Positions 33,177 to 41,200 of a stretch of 64,000 nt of DNA are shown here, in pieces (the first letter of the stretch is position 1; each line of letters opens with the position of its first letter). Below the pieces are notes generated by a model, which saw only the letters and a program-made list of their open reading frames with translations, had not been told where the DNA came from and did no database searches. This DNA comes from Bin87 sp965217175 (GTDB lineage Bacteria > Chloroflexota > Dehalococcoidia > Lucifugimonadales > UBA3495), in NCBI GenBank assembly GCA_965217175.1, contig OZ244251.1, positions 992,001-1,056,000 on the forward strand, read 5' to 3'. The position numbers were made by a program, and so were the translations under genes.

Positions 33177-33205
33177 TTGACGGGTATTTAGCCCGACGCT
33201 AGAAT
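33177..33205 (+). promoter_or_regulatory. Strong promoter of infC-rpmI-rplT
   Basis: TTGACG at 33177-33182 and TAGAAT at 33200-33205 with a 17-base spacer, predicting a start near 33212 and a leader of about 70 bases before infC. Between 32990 and 33176 I see no gene. Confidence 0.7.
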
Positions 33206-33284
33206 AGGCCAAACCAGTACGGTTGCCGAATCGCTAACATTGGGTGCGGCGACCAGAGCACAAATACCACACGGAGGTGTCGTT

Positions 33285-33845
33285 ATCGCCAGACAATACA
33301 GGGTCAACGAGCAAATTCGCGTGCCACAGGTTAGAGTGATCGGGGAGGATGGCGAACAGCTTGGAGTAATGACCATGCCCGATGCCTTGGCCCGGGCGCG
33401 GAACAGTGAGCTTGACCTCGTGGAGGTGGCGCCTAACGCAGACCCGCCGGTGGCCCGGTTGCTGGATTACGGCAAGCTGCGGTATCTGACATCCAAGAAA
33501 GAACGTGAGACACGCAAGTCGCAGAAGAGCAATGAGCTGAAGGAAGTTCGGTTCAGGCCAAATATTGGCGTGCACGACTTTGAAGCAAAACTGCGCAAAG
33601 TTCGCCAATTCATCGGAAATGGTGATAAAGTTAAACTTACAGTGCGTTTCCGAGGCCGTGAGGCCGTGCATCAGAATCTTGGCCTTTCGCTCTTGAAACG
33701 GGTTGCCGACGATATGAAGGACGACGTTCGCCTGGAACATGCTCCCTCCATGGAGGGCCGCGCAATGTTCATGGTGCTCATTCCCAGCGCAACCCGCGTC
33801 GAACGCAACGACGCAAATGCTGCTACCGCAGTAAATACGGAATAA
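33285..33845 (+). CDS. infC: Translation initiation factor IF-3, apparent AUC start, 186 aa
   Basis: Binds the 30S subunit and checks the start codon. IARQYRVNEQIRVPQVRVIG, then EVRFRPNIGVHDF and KVKLTVRFRGRE are diagnostic; length is normal if the start is near 33285. No ATG, GTG or well-placed TTG precedes the conserved core. A perfect GGAGGT at 33273-33278 is followed six bases later by ATC (33285). infC uses an AUU start in E. coli for autoregulation by IF-3 itself, so AUC here fits. A TTG at 33240 has no ribosome site. rpmI follows after 7 bases. Confidence 0.9.
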   Translation: MARQYRVNEQIRVPQVRVIGEDGEQLGVMTMPDALARARNSELDLVEVAPNADPPVARLLDYGKLRYLTSKKERETRKSQKSNELKEVRFRPNIGVHDFEAKLRKVRQFIGNGDKVKLTVRFRGREAVHQNLGLSLLKRVADDMKDDVRLEHAPSMEGRAMFMVLIPSATRVERNDANAATAVNTE

Positions 33846-33852
33846 CGATAAC

Positions 33853-34053
33853 ATGCCTAAACTAAAGACCCATAAAGGCGCAAAAGCCCGAATCCACGTA
33901 ACTGGATCGGGCAAATTGATGCGCCGCAAGCGTATGAGCAGCCACCTGCGCCGCAAGAAGCCCAAGAAGGTGACCCGCAAATTCGCGCAGAAGGTGCCCT
34001 TCGCTCACGCGGACGTCAAGCGGCTGAGCCGTTTGGTGCCATACGATCTTTAA
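33853..34053 (+). CDS. rpmI: 50S ribosomal protein L35, 66 aa
   Basis: MPKLKTHKGAKARIHVTGSG followed by a very basic stretch and the ending RLSRLVPYDL is typical L35. Conserved order infC-rpmI-rplT, 7 bases after infC and 19 before rplT. Length normal. Confidence 0.97.
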   Translation: MPKLKTHKGAKARIHVTGSGKLMRRKRMSSHLRRKKPKKVTRKFAQKVPFAHADVKRLSRLVPYDL

Positions 34054-34072
34054 TACCGGAGAATAGTACACC

Positions 34073-34423
34073 GTGCCCAGAGTAAAACGAGGCGTTACCA
34101 AGCGCGCCCGCCACAAGAAAATCCTCAAGGCCGCCAAGGGTTACCAAGCCTCGTCGGGTCGTAACTATAAATGGGCCAAAGAAGCGGTTATGCACGCGTG
34201 GAGCCACGCGTACCGCCACCGCCGCCAGCGCAAGGGTGAGTTCCGCCGTTTGTGGATTATCCGTATCGGCGCGGCGTGCCGTCAGCATGACACCACCTAC
34301 AGCCAGTTTATGCACGGGCTGAGCACGGTCGGCGTGGAGATCGACCGCAAGATGCTGGCCGATATGGCGGTCCGCGATCCCGATGCGTTCGAGCGCCTGG
34401 TGAAGATCGCCCGGCAGGATTAG
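34073..34423 (+). CDS. rplT: 50S ribosomal protein L20, 116 aa
   Basis: VKRGVTKRARHKKILKAAKG and WIIRIGAACRQHDTTYSQF are diagnostic. Early assembly protein of the 50S subunit and, in several bacteria, the repressor of this operon. It starts at GTG (34073). Followed by a repeat-derived terminator. Confidence 0.96.
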   Translation: MPRVKRGVTKRARHKKILKAAKGYQASSGRNYKWAKEAVMHAWSHAYRHRRQRKGEFRRLWIIRIGAACRQHDTTYSQFMHGLSTVGVEIDRKMLADMAVRDPDAFERLVKIARQD

Positions 34424-34435
34424 ATTCTGGCGTCG

Positions 34436-34480
34436 GCCCTCACCCCAAACCCCTCTCCCTCGGGAGAGGGGGCTATTTTT
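34436..34480 (+). terminator. Terminator made from a type-B dispersed repeat
   Basis: The type-B repeat CCCTCACCCC... here forms the hairpin CCCCTCTCC / GGAGAGGGG (34450-34458 and 34463-34471) with loop CTCG, followed by CTATTTTT. It sits 12 bases after the rplT stop, exactly where an operon terminator is expected. The same repeat elsewhere (1078-1112, 1337-1371, 49388-49423) has no T-run. Confidence 0.7.
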
Positions 34481-34583
34481 GTAACTACGACCCCTTAACC
34501 CCAGGACGCAACCTCTCTGGGCGGCGGCATGGCGTGGCATCCATTACCGTTTTGTAACGACGCGCGTTGCCGGATAATGGGCT

Positions 34584-35915
34584 TCAGGCGTGGAACCGTT
34601 GCAACAGTTGGTGTAACGCCTGTGCGCCGAACTCCAGCGCCGACACCGGGACTCGTTCGTTGGCCGCGTGGATGGTTTTCAGGAAGTCGAAGTCGGCGGG
34701 CAGGTTCATGGGCATCCACCCGTAGGTCTGTATGCCCAGGCGGGCGAAGTGGCGCCCATCGGTGCCGGCTGGCATGAGCATGGGAACCGATACGCCGTCC
34801 GGATCCTGCTCCTCCACTATTTTGGCCAGCGTATCGAACAGGCCCATATTCAGCGCCCAGGGTTTGGGTTCGAAACGCAGCACCTCGAACTCGATGGTGG
34901 GGCCGGCGATGTCCTGCAACTCGCCAACCAGGTCTTCGGCGTTGTACCCAGGAAGCATCCGGCAATCGAGGTTTACCGTTACCTCACTGGGGATGACGTT
35001 GGTTTTTTCGCCGCCAGCGATGACGGTTGCGTTGGAGGTGTGACGGAAGAGCGGTTCCATTTCCTGCCCGATGGTACCCATGCGGCGCAGAATACGCCCG
35101 GTGAACATGGGGTTGAGCAACAGGCGCAGGAAAGTACTGTCGGGAAGCGGCAGCCGACTGCTCATCGCCTCGATCATCATCCGGGTTACCGGGTGGATGT
35201 GATACGGCAGGGGCGACGCATCGAGCTTGACGAGAAATTTGGCCATGCGAGTGGGTGCGGTGTCGTGGTGCACCAGAGAGCCGTGGCCGCCAAGGCCCCG
35301 GGCGACGGCCTGCACGCGGCAGCCCTGTTTTTCGGCCACCTGCACCATGTAAAACTTGCGGCCGCGGTAGGTTTTGCTGAAACCGCCAAACTCCCCGATG
35401 CCGTAGCTGACACCCTCAAACAGCTGCGGGTGGTTGTCGACCAGCCAGCCCGCGCCGGTGAAACCGCCGGCCTCCTCATCGGTAACCAGAGCCAGAATAA
35501 CGTCGCCAGGCAGGTCTGCGCCTTCCAGATGGGCGCGCATGAAGGCGTCCATCATCATGGCGACGCCGCCCTTCATATCCAGGGCGCCGCGTCCCCAAAC
35601 GTAGTTGTCCTGCAAACGGCCCTCGAAGGGTGGCACGTCCCACGGTTGCGCGGCGGTTGGCACAACGTCGATGTGACCGTACAGCAGCAGGGGCGGTGCA
35701 TCGCCGCGGCCGGGCAATCTGCTGATGACGTTGGGGCGATCGTGATCGTCGCCCAGGAGCTGGGATGCTATGCCGACGGACCCTAGGACTTCCTGGCTGT
35801 ACTGGGCGCAGGCGCGTTCGTTGCCCGGCGGGTTGGTGGTGTCGTGCCGGATCAGGGCCTGCAACAGTTCAGCGACGGGCGGCCTGGAATCGGCGCCGTT
35901 TGGTACGGTCGTCAT
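34584..35915 (-). CDS. M20 family metallopeptidase, 443 aa
   Basis: Di-zinc exo-peptidase or deacylase of the ArgE/DapE/CPG2 family. LLLYGHIDVVPTAAQPWDVPPF carries the first metal His and the following Asp; WGRGALDMKGGVAMMMDAF supplies the bridging Asp; VTDEEAGGF the catalytic Glu-Glu; and a C-terminal His follows in HAANERVP. Length is typical. The long insertion of the dimerisation domain is present around residues 200-320. No signal peptide. It probably shares a transcript with the PAC2 gene 24 bases upstream. Confidence 0.92.
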   Translation of the reverse strand: MTTVPNGADSRPPVAELLQALIRHDTTNPPGNERACAQYSQEVLGSVGIASQLLGDDHDRPNVISRLPGRGDAPPLLLYGHIDVVPTAAQPWDVPPFEGRLQDNYVWGRGALDMKGGVAMMMDAFMRAHLEGADLPGDVILALVTDEEAGGFTGAGWLVDNHPQLFEGVSYGIGEFGGFSKTYRGRKFYMVQVAEKQGCRVQAVARGLGGHGSLVHHDTAPTRMAKFLVKLDASPLPYHIHPVTRMMIEAMSSRLPLPDSTFLRLLLNPMFTGRILRRMGTIGQEMEPLFRHTSNATVIAGGEKTNVIPSEVTVNLDCRMLPGYNAEDLVGELQDIAGPTIEFEVLRFEPKPWALNMGLFDTLAKIVEEQDPDGVSVPMLMPAGTDGRHFARLGIQTYGWMPMNLPADFDFLKTIHAANERVPVSALEFGAQALHQLLQRFHA

Positions 35916-35939
35916 TCACCGACCGTCAGGAGGGGCTGC

Positions 35940-36860
35940 TTACTGGCGAGCGTCATCGCCGTCATCGTCCAGGTCGGTGCCTTCCAGGTCGACGTTCAAT
36001 CCCTGCAAAAATTCCTCGATGCTGGACGAAAGGGCGGCGGCGCTGGGCGTTTCAGCGCCTCCGGCGGCGCCATACTCGGCGTCGTAGAGGTCCTCGATGC
36101 GGGTCAGCACGTCGCCCTCGGGGATTTGTCCGTCGCGGGAGGTCAATTCATCGTATTGCTTTTGACCCCGTTCTTGCTGGGCGATGTGTTCGGGCAAGTC
36201 GTACAGGCGGCAGAGCAACTGCATCAGGCGAGCCCCGCCCTGGTGGTCGTCGTCCAAAGTCAGGTATTGGGGCAAGTGCACAACGTAGCCCCGGGTCTCC
36301 AGCCCCATGTTGGTGGCTGCCTCGGTGACCGTGTAAGTGATGGTGGTTGGCCCCTCGTAACTGCTGGGACGGGCCACGGCAATTTCGTAGTCACGCTCAA
36401 CATTTTCTCCGGTGCCCAATCCCGATACCACCAGCGGGCGGGTATGAGGAACCATGTCGTACATGGCGCCCACCAGAGTGTATTGCTTGACGCCGAAATA
36501 CTTGATGATTTCCACCAGCGCTTCGGAGTAATCCTCGCCGTACAGATGGGGCTCCAGCAGATGGGCCGTGAGCAGGTGAGGTCCGTTCTCGGGGTTGGCG
36601 TAACGGATGATGGTATTGGGAATGGTTACTTCGCGGTGGCCGTTGACCAGATAGCTGCGGGGGCGGTAACGGGTGAAGTCATAGAAGTGGCCGGGGCGGT
36701 GCAAACGACCCAGCTCGTGGCTGCGCAGGTGCCGTTCGATGCGCCCCAACGCCAGACTGCCCACGTTACCCACGTCTATCCAGGGCCGCAGGACGGCCAA
36801 CAGGTGGGGGTCGCGAAGCTCGGGCAGCGGTTCTGCGATGTCAAATTCGCCGATACGCAT
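35940..36860 (-). CDS. PAC2 family protein, 306 aa
   Basis: Proteasome-assembly-chaperone-like PAC2 fold. VLRPWIDVGNVGSLALGRIERHL at the start, IIKYFGVKQYTLVGAMYDMVPHTRP and MGLETRGYVVHLPQYL in the core are typical. A hydrophilic tail with LTRIEDLYDAE and an acidic DDDGDD end follow. Bacterial PAC2 proteins occur in actinobacteria and Chloroflexota with unknown role; in this window no proteasome genes are seen. It leads a two-gene unit with the M20 peptidase. Confidence 0.8.
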   Translation of the reverse strand: MRIGEFDIAEPLPELRDPHLLAVLRPWIDVGNVGSLALGRIERHLRSHELGRLHRPGHFYDFTRYRPRSYLVNGHREVTIPNTIIRYANPENGPHLLTAHLLEPHLYGEDYSEALVEIIKYFGVKQYTLVGAMYDMVPHTRPLVVSGLGTGENVERDYEIAVARPSSYEGPTTITYTVTEAATNMGLETRGYVVHLPQYLTLDDDHQGGARLMQLLCRLYDLPEHIAQQERGQKQYDELTSRDGQIPEGDVLTRIEDLYDAEYGAAGGAETPSAAALSSSIEEFLQGLNVDLEGTDLDDDGDDARQ

Positions 36861-36917
36861 AGGACTCCCTCACGTTAACACCCGCGCCGGGGAGCGTCAA
36901 GGTAACGCTCACCAGGG

Positions 36918-37090
36918 TAACAGTTCAGACTCGACGTGTGATTTCCATACCACTCCGTCATTCCGGCCTTGAGCCGGAATCCAGAGACGTCTTTTAACCG
37001 CAATGTTGCTTATCCTCGGCCTCCTGGATTCCCGCGTTCGCGGGAAAGACAGGTTGGGGCCAGAATACTACCTTCAACTCTGAACAGTTA
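36918..37090 (+). mobile_element. MITE-like element, copy 3 (173 bp) with perfect 10-bp target duplication
   Basis: The element is bounded by TAACAGTTCAGACTCGA and its imperfect inverse (CAACTCTGAACAGTTA at the right end). Immediately outside, CTCACCAGGG occurs on the left (36908-36917) and on the right (37091-37100). That perfect 10-base direct duplication marks the exact ends. Inside are two palindromes: TCCGGCCTTGAGCCGGA and TCCCGCGTTCGCGGGA. No coding capacity, so it would need a transposase supplied in trans. Confidence 0.88.
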
Positions 37091-37138
37091 CTCACCAGGG
37101 GCTGATTGGTTGATAGATATGATCGGCACTTTGCCGGA

Positions 37139-37579
37139 TTAGTTTTTGCGCTGGATGGCGTCACCGCCAAAGGTTGGTGGAGGCTCATCAAACGATTCGC
37201 CGCGCTCGGCAGCGGCCAGCCGACGCCGGTTCCATTCGCGCCAGGCGGCATCGGCGGTGGCCAGGCCCCGGTTGATTCCTTCCTGCCGATTTTTATGACG
37301 GACCATTGCGGCAAGTACCATATTGATTCCTTCTACGAGATTTGCACCGAAGACCAGCCAGAAACCGATAGCGGGTACGGTATCAGCGATTATGGCGGCC
37401 GGCAACTCGCGCCTGGCCATGTTTTCGGCTGAAGTCAGGTTCGCATAGATATTATAGGCGATGTGGAGGGTCAGACCAACGCTGAATGTCCAAAAGTGCG
37501 GTTTGATCCGGCTGGCCGGCGCACTGAGTATGGAAACTCGATCTCCTGTTTCGCCGTCGGTCGCTCCAAAATCATCCAT
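37139..37579 (-). CDS. Hypothetical two-helix membrane protein, 146 aa
   Basis: A hydrophilic start is followed by two likely membrane helices (FWTFSVGLTLHIAYNIYANL, about 29-48, and IADTVPAIGFWLVFGANLVEGIN, about 64-86) and a long charged, amphipathic C-terminal tail of about 55 residues. No family recognised. A run of arginine and alanine (WREWNRRRLAAAERGE) in the tail may be a membrane-proximal helix. It lies right next to MITE copy 3, whose right end is near its stop. Confidence 0.5.
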   Translation of the reverse strand: MDDFGATDGETGDRVSILSAPASRIKPHFWTFSVGLTLHIAYNIYANLTSAENMARRELPAAIIADTVPAIGFWLVFGANLVEGINMVLAAMVRHKNRQEGINRGLATADAAWREWNRRRLAAAERGESFDEPPPTFGGDAIQRKN

Positions 37580-37719
37580 TAGCCGGCGGTGTTGCCGGCC
37601 TTGCTATTGAACCCAGCCCGTCAACCGAGCTGGTCAACCGGGCCGGCTGGCCGCGACTGGAACAGAATGTGATCCGGTAATGCTGGGGCGCCGGGAGCGC
37701 TGAAGGTCCTGGAGTCGTG

Positions 37720-38898
37720 CTAACACTCACCCATCTGGGTTAGGCGGCCTTCGCGCCAGGCGACGGATCCCGCCTTTACGGTGGCAAAGGTATCGAGACG
37801 GAGGGCTCCATCCACGTTGTGCCCGGCCATATCGTGCCAGACGAACCTCCCCTGACGCTGCTCCCATACCGCGGCGTCCCCCTCCATGCCCACGGCCAGC
37901 GAACCGATGCTGTCCTGGAGACCCAGCACCTGCGCGGGACGGCTGGTGCTGGCGGCGATGGCGTCTGATAGCGTCATTCCCATGGCGTGGAATTTGCTCA
38001 CCAGGTCGTTCATCAGGTAAACGGTGCGGCCGGGCGGTGCGATGTGAACGTCGGTGCTGATGGTATCGGGCATGACTCCCTGATCCATGGCCGCCCGGAC
38101 CACCTCGACGTCGCAGTGGACGCCGGCATGAGCCACGTCCATGATTACGCCGCGCTGCACTGCGTCGCGAACTTCCGGGCGCACCTTGCCGGCGTTGTCC
38201 AATATGCTTTCGGGATTTCCGTTGAAGGCGTGGGTGGAGATGTCTCCGGGTCCCAGGTGTTCCAGCACGTCGGGCAGCGGAATGGGCGTGCCGCTGACGT
38301 GAACCATGAGTCGGACGCCGGCTTCAGATGCGGCTTCCCTGGCTTTGGCCATGGCTTCGTGAGCATTCCAGCGGGCCACGGCATCGTAGTGCATCCGCAC
38401 CTTTACGCCGAACACGAAACCGGGATTGTCGCGGATGGCCTGCACCGTTCGGGCCACGTCGATGATACGCATATCGTGCAGACCGCCGCCCAGAGCGCCG
38501 TTGGCAGCCAGCCCCACGCCCCCGATATGCAGAAACGCAATGAGGCGGGTGCGGTGGGCAGGGAACACGTAGTCGCGCATGGCGCCGTAGTTGAGGAAAC
38601 CAGCGCTGCCAGCATCGACGCCGGTGGTGGTTCCGCTGCTGAGGCAGGTTTGGTCGGCGTGGACGGCGCTGCCGCTGCCGCCGTGGTAGAAATGGCCATG
38701 CAGGTCGATGAGGCCCGGCGTGATGAGTTTGCCCGCAACGTCGATGCTCTGGGTTCCCTGGTCGGGCGAGATGCTGTCGGTGACGGCGGCAACCTTGCCG
38801 TCTTTGAACGCCACGTCGCGCCGCTCATTGTTGATGCCCTGGGCCGGGTCCAGCAGGTTGCCGCCGGTCAACACCAGATCATAAGCTGCGGTAGTCAT
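37720..38898 (-). CDS. Amidohydrolase (EF_0837/AHA_3915 deacetylase type), 392 aa
   Basis: Metal-dependent hydrolase of the amidohydrolase superfamily. The N-terminal cap begins YDLVLTGGNLLDPA; PGLIDLHGHFYHGG gives the HxH zinc motif; MVHVSG and HAFNG supply further His ligands; and TISTDVHIAPPG carries the catalytic Asp. The last part resembles the deacetylase branch related to dihydroorotase. The substrate is unknown. Length typical. It stands alone on this strand with a clear ATG at 38898. Confidence 0.85.
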   Translation of the reverse strand: MTTAAYDLVLTGGNLLDPAQGINNERRDVAFKDGKVAAVTDSISPDQGTQSIDVAGKLITPGLIDLHGHFYHGGSGSAVHADQTCLSSGTTTGVDAGSAGFLNYGAMRDYVFPAHRTRLIAFLHIGGVGLAANGALGGGLHDMRIIDVARTVQAIRDNPGFVFGVKVRMHYDAVARWNAHEAMAKAREAASEAGVRLMVHVSGTPIPLPDVLEHLGPGDISTHAFNGNPESILDNAGKVRPEVRDAVQRGVIMDVAHAGVHCDVEVVRAAMDQGVMPDTISTDVHIAPPGRTVYLMNDLVSKFHAMGMTLSDAIAASTSRPAQVLGLQDSIGSLAVGMEGDAAVWEQRQGRFVWHDMAGHNVDGALRLDTFATVKAGSVAWREGRLTQMGEC

Positions 38899-38948
38899 TG
38901 GTAAAACCTCCGGGGGATGCCGGGCTGCTCACTGAAATGGGGCGACCC

Positions 38949-39422
38949 TTATTCCTCGTCCCAGTAGAAATCTTCGGTGGTAAGGTTTTCCTGCCACCAC
39001 CGGCGCAATCGGGGAAGCACCATTTCCTTGGGCTTGCGGAAGTCGGATTCCACGAAGTCCAGGGAATCGGGCAGGGGTTTGGCTTCCCACTTCTGGATGG
39101 CTTCCAGAATGAAGCGATGCACCATGTCAGTAGAGCCGGACTCGAGACGGCCCAACTGGTAGGCCAGGGTAACGGCCATCTGCATCTGGCAAATCAGGGC
39201 ATGAGCGTCCTCATCCCGCAGGTTTTCCGGCATGGCGCCCGCCTGGTCGATGAAATCGTCGAGCACCTGGCCGATAATCAGGGGCGGGTCGTCAACGTCC
39301 TGCTCGGGCAGAAATTCGGTTAGCCGGTCGGTAAGGTCGGCCACGCCTTCTTCGGGGAGGGCATACTGGCTCCACTCATTGGCGGCGGGTTCCGGGTTGG
39401 GGTTGTTCTGGTCGTCGCTCAT
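38949..39422 (-). CDS. Hypothetical acidic protein, 157 aa
   Basis: Acidic and mostly helical. The central part (DDPPLIIGQVLDDFIDQAGAMPENLRDEDAHALICQMQMAVTLAYQLGR-type helices) is followed by aromatic-rich LPRLRRWWQENLTTEDFYWDEE. No family recognised. I take the ATG at 39422 over a longer frame that starts at 39473. Fifty bases separate it from the downstream amidohydrolase gene. Confidence 0.55.
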   Translation of the reverse strand: MSDDQNNPNPEPAANEWSQYALPEEGVADLTDRLTEFLPEQDVDDPPLIIGQVLDDFIDQAGAMPENLRDEDAHALICQMQMAVTLAYQLGRLESGSTDMVHRFILEAIQKWEAKPLPDSLDFVESDFRKPKEMVLPRLRRWWQENLTTEDFYWDEE

Positions 39423-39607
39423 CACATAATCCTGCGGGGCAAAGTTGGTGGGCCGGGCGTCGGCGACTGCCAATGTCAGCAGCCACCCTGCCGCCGCCGC
39501 ATCCGCTCTGCGAGTTCAATAATTGTATCACGATGGGTATGATTCGGGCTTGAAGCGGGGGTTGATGCGAGGGCTCCAGGGTGTGTTATGGTGCGGGCGG
39601 ATCCGAT

Positions 39608-40180
39608 ATGTCAGTGCAATACGATCACATTGACGTCGAAGTGCTGTTCGACCTGCCCAACGGCTGGCTGGATGGCGTTTGCGCGTCGGACGGTGATCTG
39701 GTGATCGGCGATGCCCGGTGGTTGGCCGACGTCGTCCGGCGTGGCCTGGCTCAGGTGTTGCCAGCCGAAGCGACCGGCGAGGTCAGTTTGCTGCTGACGG
39801 ACGACCACACGGTACGCGCGTTAAATCGCGAGTTTCGCGGGTTGGACGAGACCACCGATGTGCTCTCTTTTTCGGCAGAACACGCTGGCGAGTGGCAGGG
39901 GGCCGATGAATGGCCCGATGCCAGTTCCGGCGCCGACTGGCCGACTCACTGGCCCCAACCCGAAGGTGAGCCGCTACCGCTGGGTGACATCATAATCTCG
40001 GTGCCGCAAGCGGCGCGGCAGTCCAGGGAGCAGGGAGTGGCGCTGCATCGGGAGGTCGCGCTGCTGCTGGTTCACGGGGCGTTGCATCTGCTGGGCCACG
40101 ACCACCTGGACGCGGAACCGAGGGAAGAAATGCAGGCGCTGGAGCAGGGGGCGTTGACCGGCCTCTTCGAGGGCAACTGA
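39608..40180 (+). CDS. ybeY: Endoribonuclease YbeY, 190 aa
   Basis: Single-strand-specific metal endonuclease needed for 16S rRNA 3' maturation. The zinc signature reads LLVHGALHLLGHDHLD, giving three histidines, and LGDIIISV plus LDETTDVLSF precede it. It has about 40 residues more than E. coli YbeY, mainly in the low-complexity AEHAGEWQGADEWPDASSG region. The start is not certain; the ATG at 39608 is the best match to the family. It converges on pgpA. Confidence 0.93.
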   Translation: MSVQYDHIDVEVLFDLPNGWLDGVCASDGDLVIGDARWLADVVRRGLAQVLPAEATGEVSLLLTDDHTVRALNREFRGLDETTDVLSFSAEHAGEWQGADEWPDASSGADWPTHWPQPEGEPLPLGDIIISVPQAARQSREQGVALHREVALLLVHGALHLLGHDHLDAEPREEMQALEQGALTGLFEGN

Positions 40181-40226
40181 TGCAGATGCCGGATCATTGC
40201 AGATGCCGGATCGCGGGCGTAAATGA

Positions 40227-40787
40227 TTACACTACGAACCAGACCAATCCGACGTGTAACAACGACATGATCACCAGGGTGATCGACCCTGCCGCCACAT
40301 CGTCCAGCATGATGCCCCATCCGCCGTGCAGTCGTTCCAATTGCCGGCAGGGCCAGGGTTTCCACACGTCCATACACCTAAAAATGACGAAGGAAACCAA
40401 AATCCCGAAGCCCCAAAAAAGCCACCCGAACCCCAATATCCAGCCCATGCAGACCGTGGCCAAACCGCCAATCCACATCCCTACATATTCGTCCCAGACG
40501 GCTGTCCCCGGATCGGGCGCTTCCGGGGTGGACATTTTGCCCGTAGCCCAGACCCCTACGAACAATCCAACGACGATCACCATCAATGACGCGACCAGGA
40601 GCGCGACCAACGCCGCGATCGGGAAAACTGGTGAGTCGATGAGTTGCCACGATACGAAATACAGAATCAGCGCCGCCGCCAGCGAACCGGCGGTGCCGGG
40701 CGCGATGGGCGAGAAGCCGGCGCCGAACCCGCTGCCAATGATCCACGCCAGTTTGTCTGCCAACGACAGTTGACGCCAGTCAGGCAT
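40227..40787 (-). CDS. pgpA: Phosphatidylglycerophosphatase A, 186 aa
   Basis: Removes the phosphate from phosphatidylglycerol phosphate at the inner membrane. GFSPIAPGTAGSLAA and the acidic WDEYVGMW motif are typical, as is FRCMDVWKPWP near the C-terminus. Four hydrophobic helices are visible. The end GGWGIMLDDVAAG carries the conserved aspartates. The gene overlaps the upstream zincin gene by eight bases. Confidence 0.9.
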   Translation of the reverse strand: MPDWRQLSLADKLAWIIGSGFGAGFSPIAPGTAGSLAAALILYFVSWQLIDSPVFPIAALVALLVASLMVIVVGLFVGVWATGKMSTPEAPDPGTAVWDEYVGMWIGGLATVCMGWILGFGWLFWGFGILVSFVIFRCMDVWKPWPCRQLERLHGGWGIMLDDVAAGSITLVIMSLLHVGLVWFVV

Positions 40788-41154
40788 AACCCAGGCGGTC
40801 CAGATCGTGTTCGTTCAGTCCCAGGTAGTGACCGATCTCGTGCAGCAACGTGGTGCGAATTTCATGGGTAACATCGTGGTGGGAGTCGCACATGGACAAG
40901 ATGGGCAGGCGGTAAAGGTAGATGCAGTCGGGAAGCAGAGGGTCGGCCAGATGGCGTTCGGGCAGTGGGACGCCCACGTACAGGCCAAGCAGCGTATCCC
41001 CGTGGTCGTGAGGGTCAATGGCGCCCTCTGACTCCGGCCCGGGCGTGTCCTCGACAACAATATCGAGATTTTGCAGCGCCGACCGCACCGAGTCGGGCAG
41101 TTGCCAGTAAGCCTGCTGAACCAGTTGCTCGAACTCTGCCAGCGGTATCTGCAT
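40780..41154 (-). CDS. Minimal zincin metallopeptidase family protein, 124 aa
   Basis: Short proteins of this class carry a zincin motif close to the C-terminus: here TLLHEIGHYLGLNEHDLDRLGYA, with HExxH and the third ligand His in HDL. The N-terminal VQQAYWQLPDSVRSALQNL and IYLYRLPIL are family-like. The catalytic role is unknown. It overlaps pgpA by eight bases, so the two are coupled. Confidence 0.85.
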   Translation of the reverse strand: MQIPLAEFEQLVQQAYWQLPDSVRSALQNLDIVVEDTPGPESEGAIDPHDHGDTLLGLYVGVPLPERHLADPLLPDCIYLYRLPILSMCDSHHDVTHEIRTTLLHEIGHYLGLNEHDLDRLGYA

Positions 41155-41200
41155 GTTATTGGGTTTGGTTTGCTATCGTCGCGATGGCAGGGGCGCTGCT

